Assembly (NCBI GenBank): GCA_031844405.1
Contig: JAUZVC010000005.1
Span: 1-64,000, forward strand
DNA from: Knoellia sp031844405
Lineage (GTDB): Bacteria > Actinomycetota > Actinomycetes > Actinomycetales > Dermatophilaceae
DNA length: 64,000 nucleotides
Direction of reading: 5' to 3'
Below, piece after piece: positions 18,120 to 27,133 of the stretch. A program made the translations under genes and the position numbers. The notes under the pieces are model-generated. The model searched no databases and was not told the origin of the DNA. It saw only the letters and a program-made list of their open reading frames with translations. Position 1 is the first letter of the stretch; each line of letters opens with the position of its first letter.

Positions 18120-18144
18120 CGCCGGGCCAGGGGGTGGCCCGGCG
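18120..18144 (+). terminator. Hairpin after the ArsR/AHA1 operon
   Basis: Ten-bp arms, CGCCGGGCCA and TGGCCCGGCG, flank a G5 loop, 10 nt past the AHA1-like stop codon. No U-run follows. Confidence 0.65.
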
Positions 18145-18252
18145 GAGCCCCCGGCCCGACCGCTTCGGCCCATGGCGCGGCGAGCCCGCTGTCCCTAGTC
18201 TCGGTGGTGGGCCGACCGCACGAGGGTCGTCCGGTCCGCCCGTGGAGCAGCG

Positions 18253-18648
18253 ATGATCGGTGACCACACACCCGTCCCCACCCTCGGCGTCAAGGACCTC
18301 GGCAGGGCCCGTGAGTTCTACGAGGGAGTCCTCGGTCTCACTCCGGGACGCGACATGCCCGGTGGTGTCGCCTACGCGGCGGGCTCCGGTGGCCTCTTCG
18401 TCTACGAGTCCGAGTTCGCCGGCACCAACCAGGCGACGGCGATGATGATGGAGCTGCCGGAGGACCAGTTCGACGACCACATCTCCGACCTGCGCGACAA
18501 GGGCGTGGCCTTCGAGACCTTCGACCTGCCCGAGACCGAGTGGCAGGACGGGGTCGCCACGATGAACATGGGCGACTCGTCGTTCCGCAGCGTCTGGTTC
18601 AAGGACCCCGACGGCAACATCCTCAACCTCGGCACCGGGATGGGGTGA
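18253..18648 (+). CDS. VOC/glyoxalase-fold protein
   Basis: This 131-residue single-unit vicinal-oxygen-chelate protein has TPVPTLGVKDLGRAREFYEG, the first beta-alpha-beta unit, and ends SVWFKDPDGNILNLG, the usual metal-side strand of the second. The ATG at 18253 has GGAG 6 nt upstream. It may act as a small dioxygenase, lyase or binding protein; the substrate cannot be assigned. It is monocistronic and converges with lpd across a shared hairpin at 18656-18690. Confidence 0.82.
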   Translation: MIGDHTPVPTLGVKDLGRAREFYEGVLGLTPGRDMPGGVAYAAGSGGLFVYESEFAGTNQATAMMMELPEDQFDDHISDLRDKGVAFETFDLPETEWQDGVATMNMGDSSFRSVWFKDPDGNILNLGTGMG

Positions 18649-18655
18649 GAACGCC

Positions 18656-18690
18656 GTATGCCGTCCGCCCCACGCGGGCGGACGGCATAC
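18656..18690. terminator. Bidirectional terminator hairpin with GTATGCC arms
   Basis: A perfect 15-bp stem, GTATGCCGTCCGCCC and its complement, has a 5-nt loop, CACGC. It lies between the convergent VOC and lpd genes, 7 nt past one stop and about 46 nt past the other. The arms carry the recurrent GTATGCC heptamer. Confidence 0.8.
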
Positions 18691-18736
18691 GAGCAGCGTT
18701 GCGGCACAGGGCCGCTCAGCCGAGCGGGGTGACCGC

Positions 18737-20134
18737 TCAGAGGTTGATCATGTGTCCGGCGATGCCCTCGATGGCCTCCTTGACCGACTCCGACAGGGTC
18801 GGGTGGGCGAAGACGTTGCGCGCGACCTCGTCAGCGGTGAGGTCCCACTTCTGCGCGAGGGTGAGGACAGGGAGGAGCTCGGTGACGTCGGGGCCGATCA
18901 TGTGCGCGCCGAGGATCTCGTTGTGCTTCGCGTCGGCGACGATCTTGACGAAGCCGACCGCGTCGCCGAGGCCCATGGCCTTGCCGTTGGCGCTGAACGG
19001 GAACTGCGCGGTCTTGACGTCGTAGCCCTTCTCCTTCGCCTGCGCCTCGGAGTAGCCGAACGAACCGATCTGGGGGTGGCAGTAGGTCGCTCGCGGGACG
19101 AAGTCGTACTCGACCGGCATCGTCTCGGCGCCCGCCATCGTCTCTGCGGCGACGACGCCCTGAGCCTCGGCGACGTGGGCGAGCATGAGCTTGCCCGTGA
19201 CGTCGCCGATCGCGTAGACGTTCTCGACGTTGGTGCGGCAGTAGTCGTCGATCTCGATCGCGCCGCGGTCGGTGACCTTGACGCCGGTCGCCTCGAGGCC
19301 GTAGCCCTCGAGTCGCGGGGCGAAGCCGATCGCCGAGAGGAACTTGTCGGCCTCGAGGACCTGCGCGTCGCCGCCGGCTGCCGGCGAGACGGTGACCTTG
19401 ACGCCGGAGCCGGTGTCCTCGACGCCGTCGACCTTGGTCGAGAGCATCACCTTGACGCCGAGCTTCTTGTAGTGCTTGAGCAGCTCCTTGGAGACGTCGG
19501 CGTCCTCGGTCGGCACCATGCGGTCGAGGAACTCGACGATCGTCACGTCGACGCCGAAGTTCTTCATGACGTAGGCGAACTCGACGCCGATGGCGCCCGA
19601 ACCGGCGATGACGATGGAGCCGGGGAGCTCGTCGGTGAGGATCTGCTCCTCGTAGGTGACGACGTTCTTCGAGACCTGCATCCCGGGCAGCATCCGGGTC
19701 ACGGCGCCGGCCGCGACGATGAGCTTGTCGAAGGTGATCGAGCGCTTCTCGCCGGAGTTGAGCGCGACGTCCATCGAGGTCGGGCTCGTGAGCGTGCCCC
19801 AGCCGTCGATCTCCTCGATCTTGTTCTTCTTCATGAGGAAGTGGACGCCCTTGACGATGCCGGCCGACACCTGGCGCGAGCGCGCGTGGGTGGGGCCGTA
19901 GGACATCGTGGCGTCGCCCTCGATGCCGAACTTCGCCTTGTCGTGCTGGAGCACGTGCGCGAGCTCGGCGTTCTTGATGAGCGCCTTGGACGGGATGCAG
20001 CCCACGTTGAGGCAGACACCGCCCCAGTACTTGGACTCCACGACAGCGGCCTTGAGACCCAGCTGCGAGGCGCGGATCGCCGCGACGTAGCCACCGGGAC
20101 CGGCACCGAGAACAACGAGATCGAAGTCAGCCAT
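18737..20134 (-). CDS. lpdA: Dihydrolipoyl dehydrogenase
   Basis: This 465-residue FAD enzyme re-oxidises dihydrolipoamide in the 2-oxo acid dehydrogenase complexes or the glycine cleavage system. The FAD motif LVVLGAGPGGYVAAIRASQ opens the protein. The redox disulfide is in GGVCLNVGCIPSK near residue 42. The NAD-binding motif GSGAIGVEFAYVMKNFG lies near 180, and the C-terminal catalytic His-Glu pair is in NVFAHPTLSESVKEA. The ATG at 20134 follows TAGGCT (20147-20142) by 7 nt, with no Shine-Dalgarno sequence, so the gene is probably leaderless. No other subunit of a dehydrogenase complex is nearby. Confidence 0.93.
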   Translation of the reverse strand: MADFDLVVLGAGPGGYVAAIRASQLGLKAAVVESKYWGGVCLNVGCIPSKALIKNAELAHVLQHDKAKFGIEGDATMSYGPTHARSRQVSAGIVKGVHFLMKKNKIEEIDGWGTLTSPTSMDVALNSGEKRSITFDKLIVAAGAVTRMLPGMQVSKNVVTYEEQILTDELPGSIVIAGSGAIGVEFAYVMKNFGVDVTIVEFLDRMVPTEDADVSKELLKHYKKLGVKVMLSTKVDGVEDTGSGVKVTVSPAAGGDAQVLEADKFLSAIGFAPRLEGYGLEATGVKVTDRGAIEIDDYCRTNVENVYAIGDVTGKLMLAHVAEAQGVVAAETMAGAETMPVEYDFVPRATYCHPQIGSFGYSEAQAKEKGYDVKTAQFPFSANGKAMGLGDAVGFVKIVADAKHNEILGAHMIGPDVTELLPVLTLAQKWDLTADEVARNVFAHPTLSESVKEAIEGIAGHMINL

Positions 20135-20192
20135 GGGGCTGAGCCTAGTTGTATGCCGTCCGCCCCCGTCGCGCTCCCCCGTCACCTCCTCC

Positions 20193-20238
20193 TGCGTCCG
20201 GCAGGGTGACGGTGGAGCCACCACGGTTGCGGACGCAA
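20193..20238 (+). repeat. Inverted-end intergenic repeat, copy A
   Basis: This 46-bp element runs from TGCGTCCGGCAGGGTGAC to GTTGCGGACGCAA, with GCGTCCG/CGGACGC ends able to pair. It lies 11 nt past the PBP2 stop codon. Three further copies occur at 24692, 48198 and 48270. Confidence 0.8.
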
Positions 20239-20249
20239 CGCCCTGTGGG

Positions 20250-22268
20250 TCAGCGCGGCAGGAGCCGGAGGGCGTCGTGGACGGAGCGCGCGACCGGCGC
20301 GGCGGTCTCGCTGCCGTGGCCGCCCTGGCTCACGGCGACGGACACGGCATATCGGGGCCTGTCCGCCGGTGCGTAGGAGAGGAACCACGACGTGTCGGAA
20401 CGGTCGAAGACCTCGGCCGTGCCGGTCTTGCCGGCCACGGGCCAGTCCGCCGGCATCCCCCTGAACGCCTGGGCCGCCGTGCCGCTGACGACGACGGCCC
20501 GCAGCCCCGACCGCACGTAGGATCCGACGTCGCTGCGCAGGGCGGCCCGGTGCGAGGCGCCCGCGGGGACCGGCTCGGCCGCGCCGCTCACGGGGTCGAC
20601 GACCCGCACGCCGACCCGAGGCTCGCGCACCACACCGCCGTTGGCGATGGCCGCGTAGGCGACCCCCATCTGCAGCGGGGTCGTGGCGACGTCGCCCTGG
20701 CCGATGGAGAAGTTCGCGGCGTCGCCGGCGCGGAACTGCGCGCCGCTCTCGCAGTTCTCTCTCGCGAGCGAGGTGAGGTAGGCCGCGCGGGCCGGGTCGG
20801 TCCTCGCCACGTCGGGGTAGCCGCTCTGCGCCCGGCGGCAGGTCTCGTCCCTGGTGTCTTCCCAGACCTGCTGCTTCCAGGTGCGGTCGGGGATGCGGCC
20901 GGCGGTCTCACCGGGCAGGTCGATGCCGGTGCGGGACCCGAGGCCGAAATCGCGCACGGTCGTGATGAACGGGTCGCCGGCGTCGCGCCCCTTCAACCCG
21001 CCGAGCGCGAGCCAGGAGCGGTAGGCGACGTCGTAGAAGACGGTGTCGCAGGAGACCTCGAGGGCCCGGTGGAAGGTGATCGGGCCGTAGCCGCGGGACT
21101 CGAAGTTGCGGAAGGAGCGGTTGCCGATGCGATAGCTCGAGCCGCACTCGTAGGTGCGGGTGAGCGAGTTCCCGGCAGCGACGGCGGCGGGCACGCTCAG
21201 CGCCTTGAGGGTGGAGGCCGGTGCCATCGCCGATCCCGTGACCCGGGAGAGCAGTGGCGTGCCCGCCCCGGCAGCGGTCAGAGCCGCATAGCTCTTCGCC
21301 GAGATCCCACCGGTCCACACGTTGGGGTCGTAGGTCGGTGCGCTCGCCGAGGCGACGACCTGGCCGGTCGTGACATCGAGGACGACGGCCCCGCCGGAGT
21401 CCGCCGGCAGTCCGCGCTTGCGGGCCGCGGCCATCTCACGAGCCAGCGCCTTCTCGGTGGCCGCCTGCACGCCCGCGTCGAGGCTCGTCACGAGGTCACG
21501 GCCCGGGACGGGCTCCACCCGAGAGACGACACCGGTGACGAGCCCCCGTGGGTCGACCGAGACGACGGTGCGGCCCGGTGTCCCCCGCAGCACCGCGTCG
21601 TACTGCTGCTCCAGCCCGGCACGCCCCACGAGGTCGTCAGCGGTCACCGCACCGTTCGAGGCCGCCACCTCCTTCTCGGTGGCGCGGCCGAGGTAGCCGA
21701 GGACGTGGGCGGCGTTGACTCCCGACGGCGCCGGGTAGCGACGCACCGGCACGGCCTCGACGGCGATGCCCGGGAAGCGGTCGGGCTGCTCGACGAGGCT
21801 GAGTGCCCGTTGCGGGTCCACCCCGCTCGCGACCGGGATCGGCACCTGGGGCGACCCTGCCCAGCACGCCGGCGCCCTCGGCGCACCGGCTTCGCCGCAC
21901 AGGTGTGTGCGCCCGACGAGCTCCTCGACCGGCCGGTCCACGACCTCGGCGACGCGGGCGAGCAGGGCCCTCGCACGGTCGGGGCTGTCGGCGACCACGC
22001 GGCGCTCGAGCGTGACGACGGTGGTCGAGGTGTTGTCGGCGAGGGCGCGGCCGGACCGGTCGAGGATCCGGCCGCGCACCGCCGGCACGACGACCTCGCG
22101 CGTGTTGAGCTGCGAGGCTGCGGCGGTGTAGTCGGAGTGCTCGGTGAGCTGGACCTGCCCGAGGCGACCGAAGAGGACGACGAAGAGGAACCCGACGACG
22201 GCGGCGACGGCGACGAACCGGCCTTGGTGACCGGACCCGTCGCGGGGGCGCAGTCCGACGTCCGTCAC
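20250..22268 (-). CDS. mrdA: Penicillin-binding protein 2 (class B transpeptidase)
   Basis: This 672-residue monofunctional transpeptidase cross-links peptidoglycan during elongation. One N-terminal membrane helix (FVAVAAVVGFLFVVLFGRL) is followed by the dimerisation domain (VVVPAVRGRILDRSGR). The transpeptidase domain has the active-site SxxK in MAPASTLKAL near residue 330, SCDTVFY (the SxD motif of PBP2) and GKTGTAEVF near 605. The GTG at 22268 overlaps the mreD stop as GTGA. It is the last gene of mreBCD-mrdA, which fits the elongasome. No rodA is present next to it. Confidence 0.92.
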   Translation of the reverse strand: MTDVGLRPRDGSGHQGRFVAVAAVVGFLFVVLFGRLGQVQLTEHSDYTAAASQLNTREVVVPAVRGRILDRSGRALADNTSTTVVTLERRVVADSPDRARALLARVAEVVDRPVEELVGRTHLCGEAGAPRAPACWAGSPQVPIPVASGVDPQRALSLVEQPDRFPGIAVEAVPVRRYPAPSGVNAAHVLGYLGRATEKEVAASNGAVTADDLVGRAGLEQQYDAVLRGTPGRTVVSVDPRGLVTGVVSRVEPVPGRDLVTSLDAGVQAATEKALAREMAAARKRGLPADSGGAVVLDVTTGQVVASASAPTYDPNVWTGGISAKSYAALTAAGAGTPLLSRVTGSAMAPASTLKALSVPAAVAAGNSLTRTYECGSSYRIGNRSFRNFESRGYGPITFHRALEVSCDTVFYDVAYRSWLALGGLKGRDAGDPFITTVRDFGLGSRTGIDLPGETAGRIPDRTWKQQVWEDTRDETCRRAQSGYPDVARTDPARAAYLTSLARENCESGAQFRAGDAANFSIGQGDVATTPLQMGVAYAAIANGGVVREPRVGVRVVDPVSGAAEPVPAGASHRAALRSDVGSYVRSGLRAVVVSGTAAQAFRGMPADWPVAGKTGTAEVFDRSDTSWFLSYAPADRPRYAVSVAVSQGGHGSETAAPVARSVHDALRLLPR

Positions 22269-22753
22269 GCGAACCGCCGCCTCTCCGAGCGCCGCTCGAC
22301 GGCGCTGACGAGCGGCACGACGACGAGGCCGACGGTCGCGGTGGCGAGGACGCGCAGCGCCGATGAGACGACGTCGACCGGCACGCCCTGCGCGAGCGCG
22401 AGAGTGCTCCGAGCGATCTCGAGTCCTCCGGCGGCACCCGCGATGACGAGGACGACCCAGACCACCGAGACCGGCCCGGGTCGGCGCAGCAGGCCGACGA
22501 CGAGGCCGCACACGGCATACAGGAGGGCTTGGGTGCCGAGGACGGCCGAGCCGGGAGGCAGGAGGTCGAGCAGCCAGCCACCGACGAGGCCGGTGAGCAG
22601 TCCCGTGCGCGGTCCGGCGCGCAGCGCCGCGGACACGACGACGACGAGGACGAGGTCGGGCAGCGGTGAGAGGTGGCGGGCGGCCAGCGTCACGCCGAGG
22701 ACCGCTCCGAGGAGCAGCAACGTGGCGCGAAGCAGGGCGCCCGTCGGCGTCAC
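22265..22753 (-). CDS. mreD: Rod shape-determining protein MreD
   Basis: This 162-residue integral membrane protein has about five hydrophobic helices (for example LLLLGAVLGVTLAA, LVLVVVVSAALRAG and VGLVVVPLVSAV) and no soluble domain. MreD proteins are poorly conserved; assignment rests on size, topology and position between mreC and the PBP2 gene. The GTG at 22753 overlaps the mreC stop as GTGA, and its own stop overlaps the PBP2 start. It probably helps anchor the MreB/MreC/PBP2 elongation complex. Confidence 0.85.
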   Translation of the reverse strand: MTPTGALLRATLLLLGAVLGVTLAARHLSPLPDLVLVVVVSAALRAGPRTGLLTGLVGGWLLDLLPPGSAVLGTQALLYAVCGLVVGLLRRPGPVSVVWVVLVIAGAAGGLEIARSTLALAQGVPVDVVSSALRVLATATVGLVVVPLVSAVERRSERRRFA

Positions 22754-23601
22754 GACGCCCCGCCCGTCGCCCCGCCCGTCGCCGCCGTCCGTGGCGTCGA
22801 CCGCGGCGGGCTGAGGAGGACGCCGACGACGGAGAGGGTGCCCACGTCGACGGCCGGCCGGACCGTGCCCGACGGTGCGAGGCGTCCGCGCTGCGGCTCG
22901 ACGGCGGTGACCCGACCCACGAGGACGCCCGGCACGAACGGCCGCCCGCCGACGCTCCCGAGGGTGTGGACCTCGTCGCCGACGGTGAGCGTGCCGGTCT
23001 GGACCAGGGTGAGCCCGAGCTCGCCGGCCTCGCGTCCCGTCGCGGTGGTTGTCGCGCCACCGACGGTCGCGAGCGCACCTGCGCCGCCCACCCGGGCGCC
23101 GATGACGACCTCGGGTCCGCCGACGACGAGGACGTCGCTCGTCCACGGCGCCACCGACGCGACACGACCGACGAGCCCGCCGGAGGCCACGACGGTCCGG
23201 TCGACGTCGACCCCGTCACGGCTGCCGACGTCGATCGTGACGCGGACGACGCCCTGGGGTCCCGGGGCGCCGACGCCGACGACCCGGGCCGGCACGACCC
23301 GCGCCCCGGCGGTCGCGGGCGACGACAGCAGCGCCGCCAGCTCCGCCGATTCGCGCCCGGCCACCTCGGCCTGGCGCAGCGCGCTCTGCAGCTCCTCGTT
23401 GTCGCGCCGCAGCTCGTCCTCGCCGGCCCGGCCGGCAGGCGCGAGCACCCGCTCGAGCGGCCCGAGGACGGTTGCGGCACCACCGCGCAGCAGCCCGGTC
23501 CCCGGACCACCCACGAGGTCGACGACGAGCAGCGCACAGGTCACGACGACGGCGAGCGCGACGAGGCGACGCCGGCGCCGGTCCGCCGCGTCGCCCCTCA
23601 C
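22750..23601 (-). CDS. mreC: Rod shape-determining protein MreC
   Basis: This 283-residue bitopic membrane protein has one N-terminal helix (LVALAVVVTCALLVVDLV). A coiled-coil stretch follows (DELRRDNEELQSALRQAEVA near residue 65), then the beta-rich extracytoplasmic domain with VTIDVGSRDGVDVDRTVVAS and GLVGRVASVAPWTSDVL, both typical of MreC. The last 30 residues are a Ser/Thr/Pro/Gly tail. It is translationally coupled to mreB and mreD by GTGA overlaps. It links MreB filaments to the periplasmic side of the elongasome. Confidence 0.92.
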   Translation of the reverse strand: MRGDAADRRRRRLVALAVVVTCALLVVDLVGGPGTGLLRGGAATVLGPLERVLAPAGRAGEDELRRDNEELQSALRQAEVAGRESAELAALLSSPATAGARVVPARVVGVGAPGPQGVVRVTIDVGSRDGVDVDRTVVASGGLVGRVASVAPWTSDVLVVGGPEVVIGARVGGAGALATVGGATTTATGREAGELGLTLVQTGTLTVGDEVHTLGSVGGRPFVPGVLVGRVTAVEPQRGRLAPSGTVRPAVDVGTLSVVGVLLSPPRSTPRTAATGGATGGAS

Positions 23602-24629
23602 GACCGGCGGTTGTCGACGAGGACGCGGTGCAGGGTGTCGAACTCCTCGACGCAGCGCCCCGCCCCGCGCGCCACGGCCCGCAGCGGGTCCTCGGCGACG
23701 GCGACGGGCACCCCGAGCTCGTGGCGCATCCGCTCGGCCAGCCCGCGCAGCAGCGCTCCGCCGCCGGTGAGCGTGATGCCGCGGTCGAGGATGTCGCCGG
23801 CGAGCTCGGGCGGGCAGACGTCGAGCACCGCGCGGGCCAGCTCGACCATCTGGAGCACGGGTCCCTCGATGGCGCGGCGGACCTCGCCCGACGAGATCGA
23901 CACGGTCTTGGGCAGCCCGGTGACGAGGTCTCGGCCCCGGACCCGTTCGCTGAGCTCCTCGCGCAGCGGGAAGGCCGACCCGACGGCGACCTTGATCTGC
24001 TCGGCGCTGCGCTCGCCGAGGAGCAGCGAGTACTCGGACTTCACGTGGGCGATGATCGCCTCGTCGACCTCGTCGCCGCCGGTGCGGATGGAGCGGCTCG
24101 TGACGATGCCGCCGAGGCTGATGACGGCGACGTTGGTCGTCCCTCCCCCGAGGTCGACGACCATCGACGCCTTGGTCTCCTCGATGGGCAGCCCGGCACC
24201 GATCGCGGCCGCCATCGGCTCCTCGATGACGTGGACTCGTCGGGCACCGGAGCGCAGCGTCGAGTCCTCGAGGGCGCGTCGCTCGACGCTCGTGATGTCG
24301 CTCGGCACGCAGACGACCATGCGCGGGCGGAAGATCCGGGACGGCGAGACCTGGTCGACGAAGTAGCGCAGCATCCTCTCGGTGACGTCGGCGTCGGAGA
24401 TGACGCCGTCGCGCAGCGGGCGTACGGCGGTCACCGAGTCCGGCGTGCGGCCGAGCATCTCCTTGGCGCGGTGCCCCGCGGCGAGCAGCTCCGACGTGCC
24501 GGTGCGCACGGCGACGACCGAGGGCTCGTCGAGGACGACGCCACGGCCGCGCTCGTGGATGACGGTGTTGGCGGTCCCCAGGTCGATGGCGAGGTCACGC
24601 CCGCCCGTCCACCGGTCCCATCCAGCCAC
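23598..24629 (-). CDS. mreB: Rod shape-determining actin MreB
   Basis: This 343-residue actin-fold ATPase organises lateral wall synthesis. Phosphate-1 motif DLAIDLGTANTVIHERGRG and phosphate-2 motif ASMVVDLGGGTTNVAVISLG (near residue 165) are clear. GITLTGGGALLRGLAERM near 290 is the adenosine motif, and VIEEPMAAAIGAGLP is the connecting segment. The GTG at 24629 is taken because TAGCAT (24642-24637, minus strand) precedes it by 7 nt, giving a likely leaderless start; a longer extension is Arg-rich and unlike MreB. It is the first gene of the mre operon. Confidence 0.93.
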   Translation of the reverse strand: MAGWDRWTGGRDLAIDLGTANTVIHERGRGVVLDEPSVVAVRTGTSELLAAGHRAKEMLGRTPDSVTAVRPLRDGVISDADVTERMLRYFVDQVSPSRIFRPRMVVCVPSDITSVERRALEDSTLRSGARRVHVIEEPMAAAIGAGLPIEETKASMVVDLGGGTTNVAVISLGGIVTSRSIRTGGDEVDEAIIAHVKSEYSLLLGERSAEQIKVAVGSAFPLREELSERVRGRDLVTGLPKTVSISSGEVRRAIEGPVLQMVELARAVLDVCPPELAGDILDRGITLTGGGALLRGLAERMRHELGVPVAVAEDPLRAVARGAGRCVEEFDTLHRVLVDNRRS

Positions 24630-24691
24630 GTTCGCGATGCTACGCGCGGACCCACGCCCCTCCCGGGCCTGACACGCGCGTCGTGGGCCTC

Positions 24692-24736
24692 GCGTCCGGC
24701 GAGGTGACGACCTGGCCACCAGAGCTGCGGACGCAA
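24692..24736 (+). repeat. Inverted-end intergenic repeat, copy B
   Basis: This 45-bp copy runs GCGTCCGGCGAGGTGACGAC to AGCTGCGGACGCAA, upstream of the mreB promoter and 14 bp from a 42-bp palindrome. It is on the same strand as the other copies. Confidence 0.8.
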
Positions 24737-24749
24737 CAGGCCACAGACG

Positions 24750-24791
24750 GAGGTATGCCGGCCCGCGCAGCTGCGCGGGCCGGCATACCTC
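24750..24791. terminator. Perfect 42-bp palindrome after the M14 peptidase gene
   Basis: Every base from 24750 to 24791 pairs with its mirror position, with no spacer at the centre (GCGCAGCTGCGC). Each arm carries GTATGCC. It lies about 20 nt past the leftward peptidase stop codon, so termination is the likely role. The missing loop is unusual for an RNA terminator. Confidence 0.7.
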
Positions 24792-24811
24792 GTCCTGGGG
24801 TCAGGCGGAGG

Positions 24812-26911
24812 TCACTCGTTGCTGGAGGTGACCTTCGCTCGGTTGCAGGGGTTGCCGACGTCGACGCTCTGGCCGCGGTCGACGACGATGCTGCGGGTGC
24901 CGAGGACCTTGCCCTGCTTGGTGGTGCAGGTGAGGTTCCACGACTCCTTGACACCGGTGACGATCGCCGGGTCGGGCGGCAGGAACGACATCGTGCCCGT
25001 CCAGTCGGCCGTGGCCCCGTTGGCGTAGTTGACCGCCTCGACCCGGTAGCCACCGGGCACCGGGTCGAGCGCCGTCGCGACCTCCGGGTTGGCCAGGGTC
25101 GCGGCCGAGGCCACCTGGTTGCCCTCGGCGTCGTAGATGTAGAAGTCCCAGTCGGTGACGGGGTCCGGGTTCGGGCCGTTCCACCCGAAGGTGAAGACGA
25201 CCTTGCCGTTGTCGTAGGCCGGCAGGCCCTGGATCGTCACGTCCGAGAACTCGGACCCGTTGACGGCCGGCACGCCCGCCGGGTTGGCGATCGGGCTGCT
25301 CGGCTGGGTCGGTGCGACCGGGTCACGCCCGTAGCGACCGGCGACGAGCGGCCGCGTCGACGGGTTGACCGCCCACGAGAACGCGCCGCCCTTGCCCGCC
25401 AGCGACGAGGTGAGGACGTCGGTGTAGGGGATCGGGTCGGTCGTCGTGCCACCCGGCTGGATGACCGGCGAGGTCATGCCCTGGTAGGTCTTGCGGATCG
25501 TCAGGGTCGTGTTGGCCGGCGCCTTGCCCGTGATCGTCGAGTGCAGCTCGGGGTTGCGGGCCGCCTCGGCGGCGGCGTAGTAGGCCTCGCGGTTGCCACC
25601 CTTGCCCGCACCGGCGGCCGGGGCGAGACCCATGTACTCGGCGACGACGCCGGTCTCGAACGGCGGGTGGAAGCCCTCGGTGCCGATCTCGAAGGTGAAG
25701 CCGAAGCCGCCGGTGTTCCAGTAGCTCCAGTCCTCGGTCGAGCCGGAGGTGTCGTAGAGCCCGAACGAGGGGATGTTGGCGTAGTCGTTGTGCTCGGCGA
25801 ACTGTGCTCCGAGCGCGCGGTACTGGATCTCGTCGGGGCTGAAGCCGGTCGAGGCGAGCGACGGCGGCCGCAGCACGAGGTTGCTGTAGGTGTGGTTGGT
25901 GATGAGGGTCGTCACCTGGCGGCTGCTGATGAGCCTGCGGACGGCGTCGACCTCGGGCTCGCTGCCCGGCCCGTCACCGCGGTAGGTGTCGCTGCTCCAG
26001 CTCGTCGACGCCCCGGGTCCGCCCCAGAAGCCGGGGTAGTTGCGGTTCGGGTCGGTGCCTCGCAGGCGCCCGGCCGGGTTGGCGGCGCACGTGCCCGTCG
26101 TGTAGAACGCGGGTGTCTTGGTGCTGATCGAGCAGTTCTTGCGCTTCATCTCGTAGTCGAACTGGCTGAAGTCGCCCAGCGGCGCCGCGCTGCGTGAGAT
26201 CTCGAAGCCGTCGACGTTGACGACCGGCACGACGATGGTGCGCATGTCGCGCAGCAGGCCGGTGTTGCGGACGTCGCCACTCTCGAGGAGGTCGTAGGCG
26301 AACTCCATCGCGTGCTCGGCCGACGGCCACTCGCGCGCGTGGTGGGCGCCCATGATGAGGAAGACCGGCTTGCCGTCCTTGGTGTTCGCCGCACCGTCGG
26401 TGATCTCGATGCCGTTGATCGGCTTGCCGAGCACCGAGGTGTTCTCGAGGGTGAGCGGCTTGACCTTCGTCGGGTGCTTCGCGGCGAGCGCGGTCATCTC
26501 GGCGTTGTAGTCGGCGAGGGTGCGGTAGCCCGTGCGGCCGCTCGGCAGCTCCGACTCGGCGACGCTCGCGGCGTAGGCCTTGTCCTTCCGGGCGTTCGCG
26601 CGCTCGACGGCGGCGAGGTCGGCGACCTTGACGGTCCACTTCTTGCCGGCGGCCCGCAGCCGGGCGACGTCGGCCGCGCCGTGCAGGACGACGTCGACGC
26701 CGTGCTCGTCGGCGTGCTCGGTGGTGTCGAGGCCGAGGGCGTCGACGGCCGAGCGCTCCTTCTGGGTGGCGGCGTGGACGGTGACGATCTGCACCTTCTC
26801 GTCCTGGGCCGGCGGTTGCGGCGCCGCGGTGGCGACTCCCGCCCCGGCGAGGCCGGCGGCCACCAGCGCGACCGCCGAGACCACCCCCGGCCCGACTCGA
26901 GTGATCCTCAT
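24812..26911 (-). CDS. Secreted M14 zinc carboxypeptidase
   Basis: This 699-residue exported metallopeptidase has a signal peptide, MRITRVGPGVVSAVALVAAG..., cut near ATAAPQ. A propeptide-like region is followed by the catalytic domain. Zinc ligands are in MGAHHAREWPSAEHAME (HxxE) near residue 200 and the later His in LITNHTYSNLVL. The catalytic Glu is in FTFEIGTEGFHPPFE near 440. NVDGFE and DPNRNYPG are typical substrate-site segments of carboxypeptidase A/T-like enzymes. A beta-sandwich C-terminal domain of about 190 residues with two Cys near the end may bind cell wall or proprotein. The ATG at 26911 has AAGGAG 6 nt upstream, preferred over a TTG at 26929. Confidence 0.9.
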   Translation of the reverse strand: MRITRVGPGVVSAVALVAAGLAGAGVATAAPQPPAQDEKVQIVTVHAATQKERSAVDALGLDTTEHADEHGVDVVLHGAADVARLRAAGKKWTVKVADLAAVERANARKDKAYAASVAESELPSGRTGYRTLADYNAEMTALAAKHPTKVKPLTLENTSVLGKPINGIEITDGAANTKDGKPVFLIMGAHHAREWPSAEHAMEFAYDLLESGDVRNTGLLRDMRTIVVPVVNVDGFEISRSAAPLGDFSQFDYEMKRKNCSISTKTPAFYTTGTCAANPAGRLRGTDPNRNYPGFWGGPGASTSWSSDTYRGDGPGSEPEVDAVRRLISSRQVTTLITNHTYSNLVLRPPSLASTGFSPDEIQYRALGAQFAEHNDYANIPSFGLYDTSGSTEDWSYWNTGGFGFTFEIGTEGFHPPFETGVVAEYMGLAPAAGAGKGGNREAYYAAAEAARNPELHSTITGKAPANTTLTIRKTYQGMTSPVIQPGGTTTDPIPYTDVLTSSLAGKGGAFSWAVNPSTRPLVAGRYGRDPVAPTQPSSPIANPAGVPAVNGSEFSDVTIQGLPAYDNGKVVFTFGWNGPNPDPVTDWDFYIYDAEGNQVASAATLANPEVATALDPVPGGYRVEAVNYANGATADWTGTMSFLPPDPAIVTGVKESWNLTCTTKQGKVLGTRSIVVDRGQSVDVGNPCNRAKVTSSNE

Positions 26912-27133
26912 GTTGGCTCCTTGGGTCAAGGGAGCGGAGCCCCCTCGGGCCCGCGAGCCTCAACCTAGGGAGTTACCCGTGAGTCCGCTAGGTCAGGAGC
27001 GGCCGGCCGACGGGTCCCCGAGCCGGCCCCCCAACGCGCGTATGCCGTCCGTGCCGGGTCCCACGCTCTGCGTGGGCGGTGCGCGAACGGCATACGTCGT
27101 CGTGGTGGGAGGCGCGCGGCACTGCCGGGAGGG
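26912..27133. other. Intergenic region between M14 peptidase and ndk
   Basis: It contains the promoter of the peptidase gene and the terminator of ndk (27039-27096). Two CCTAG-type sequences near 26960-26995 could belong to a -10 region but are not convincing. No gene is seen. Confidence 0.4.
27039..27096 (-). terminator. Nested hairpin after ndk with GTATGCC arms
   Basis: The outer arms are CGTATGCCGT (27039-27048) and ACGGCATACG (27087-27096). An inner stem, CCCACGC/GCGTGGG (27060-27066, 27070-27076), has a 3-nt loop. It lies about 40 nt past the ndk stop. Confidence 0.7.

Noticed and set aside
20250..23537. A 1095-codon reading frame joining PBP2 to upstream sequence
   Set aside because: The first 420 codons are antisense-like Arg/Ser-rich sequence across mreD and mreC in another frame; the GTG at 22268 with GTGA coupling is the real PBP2 start.
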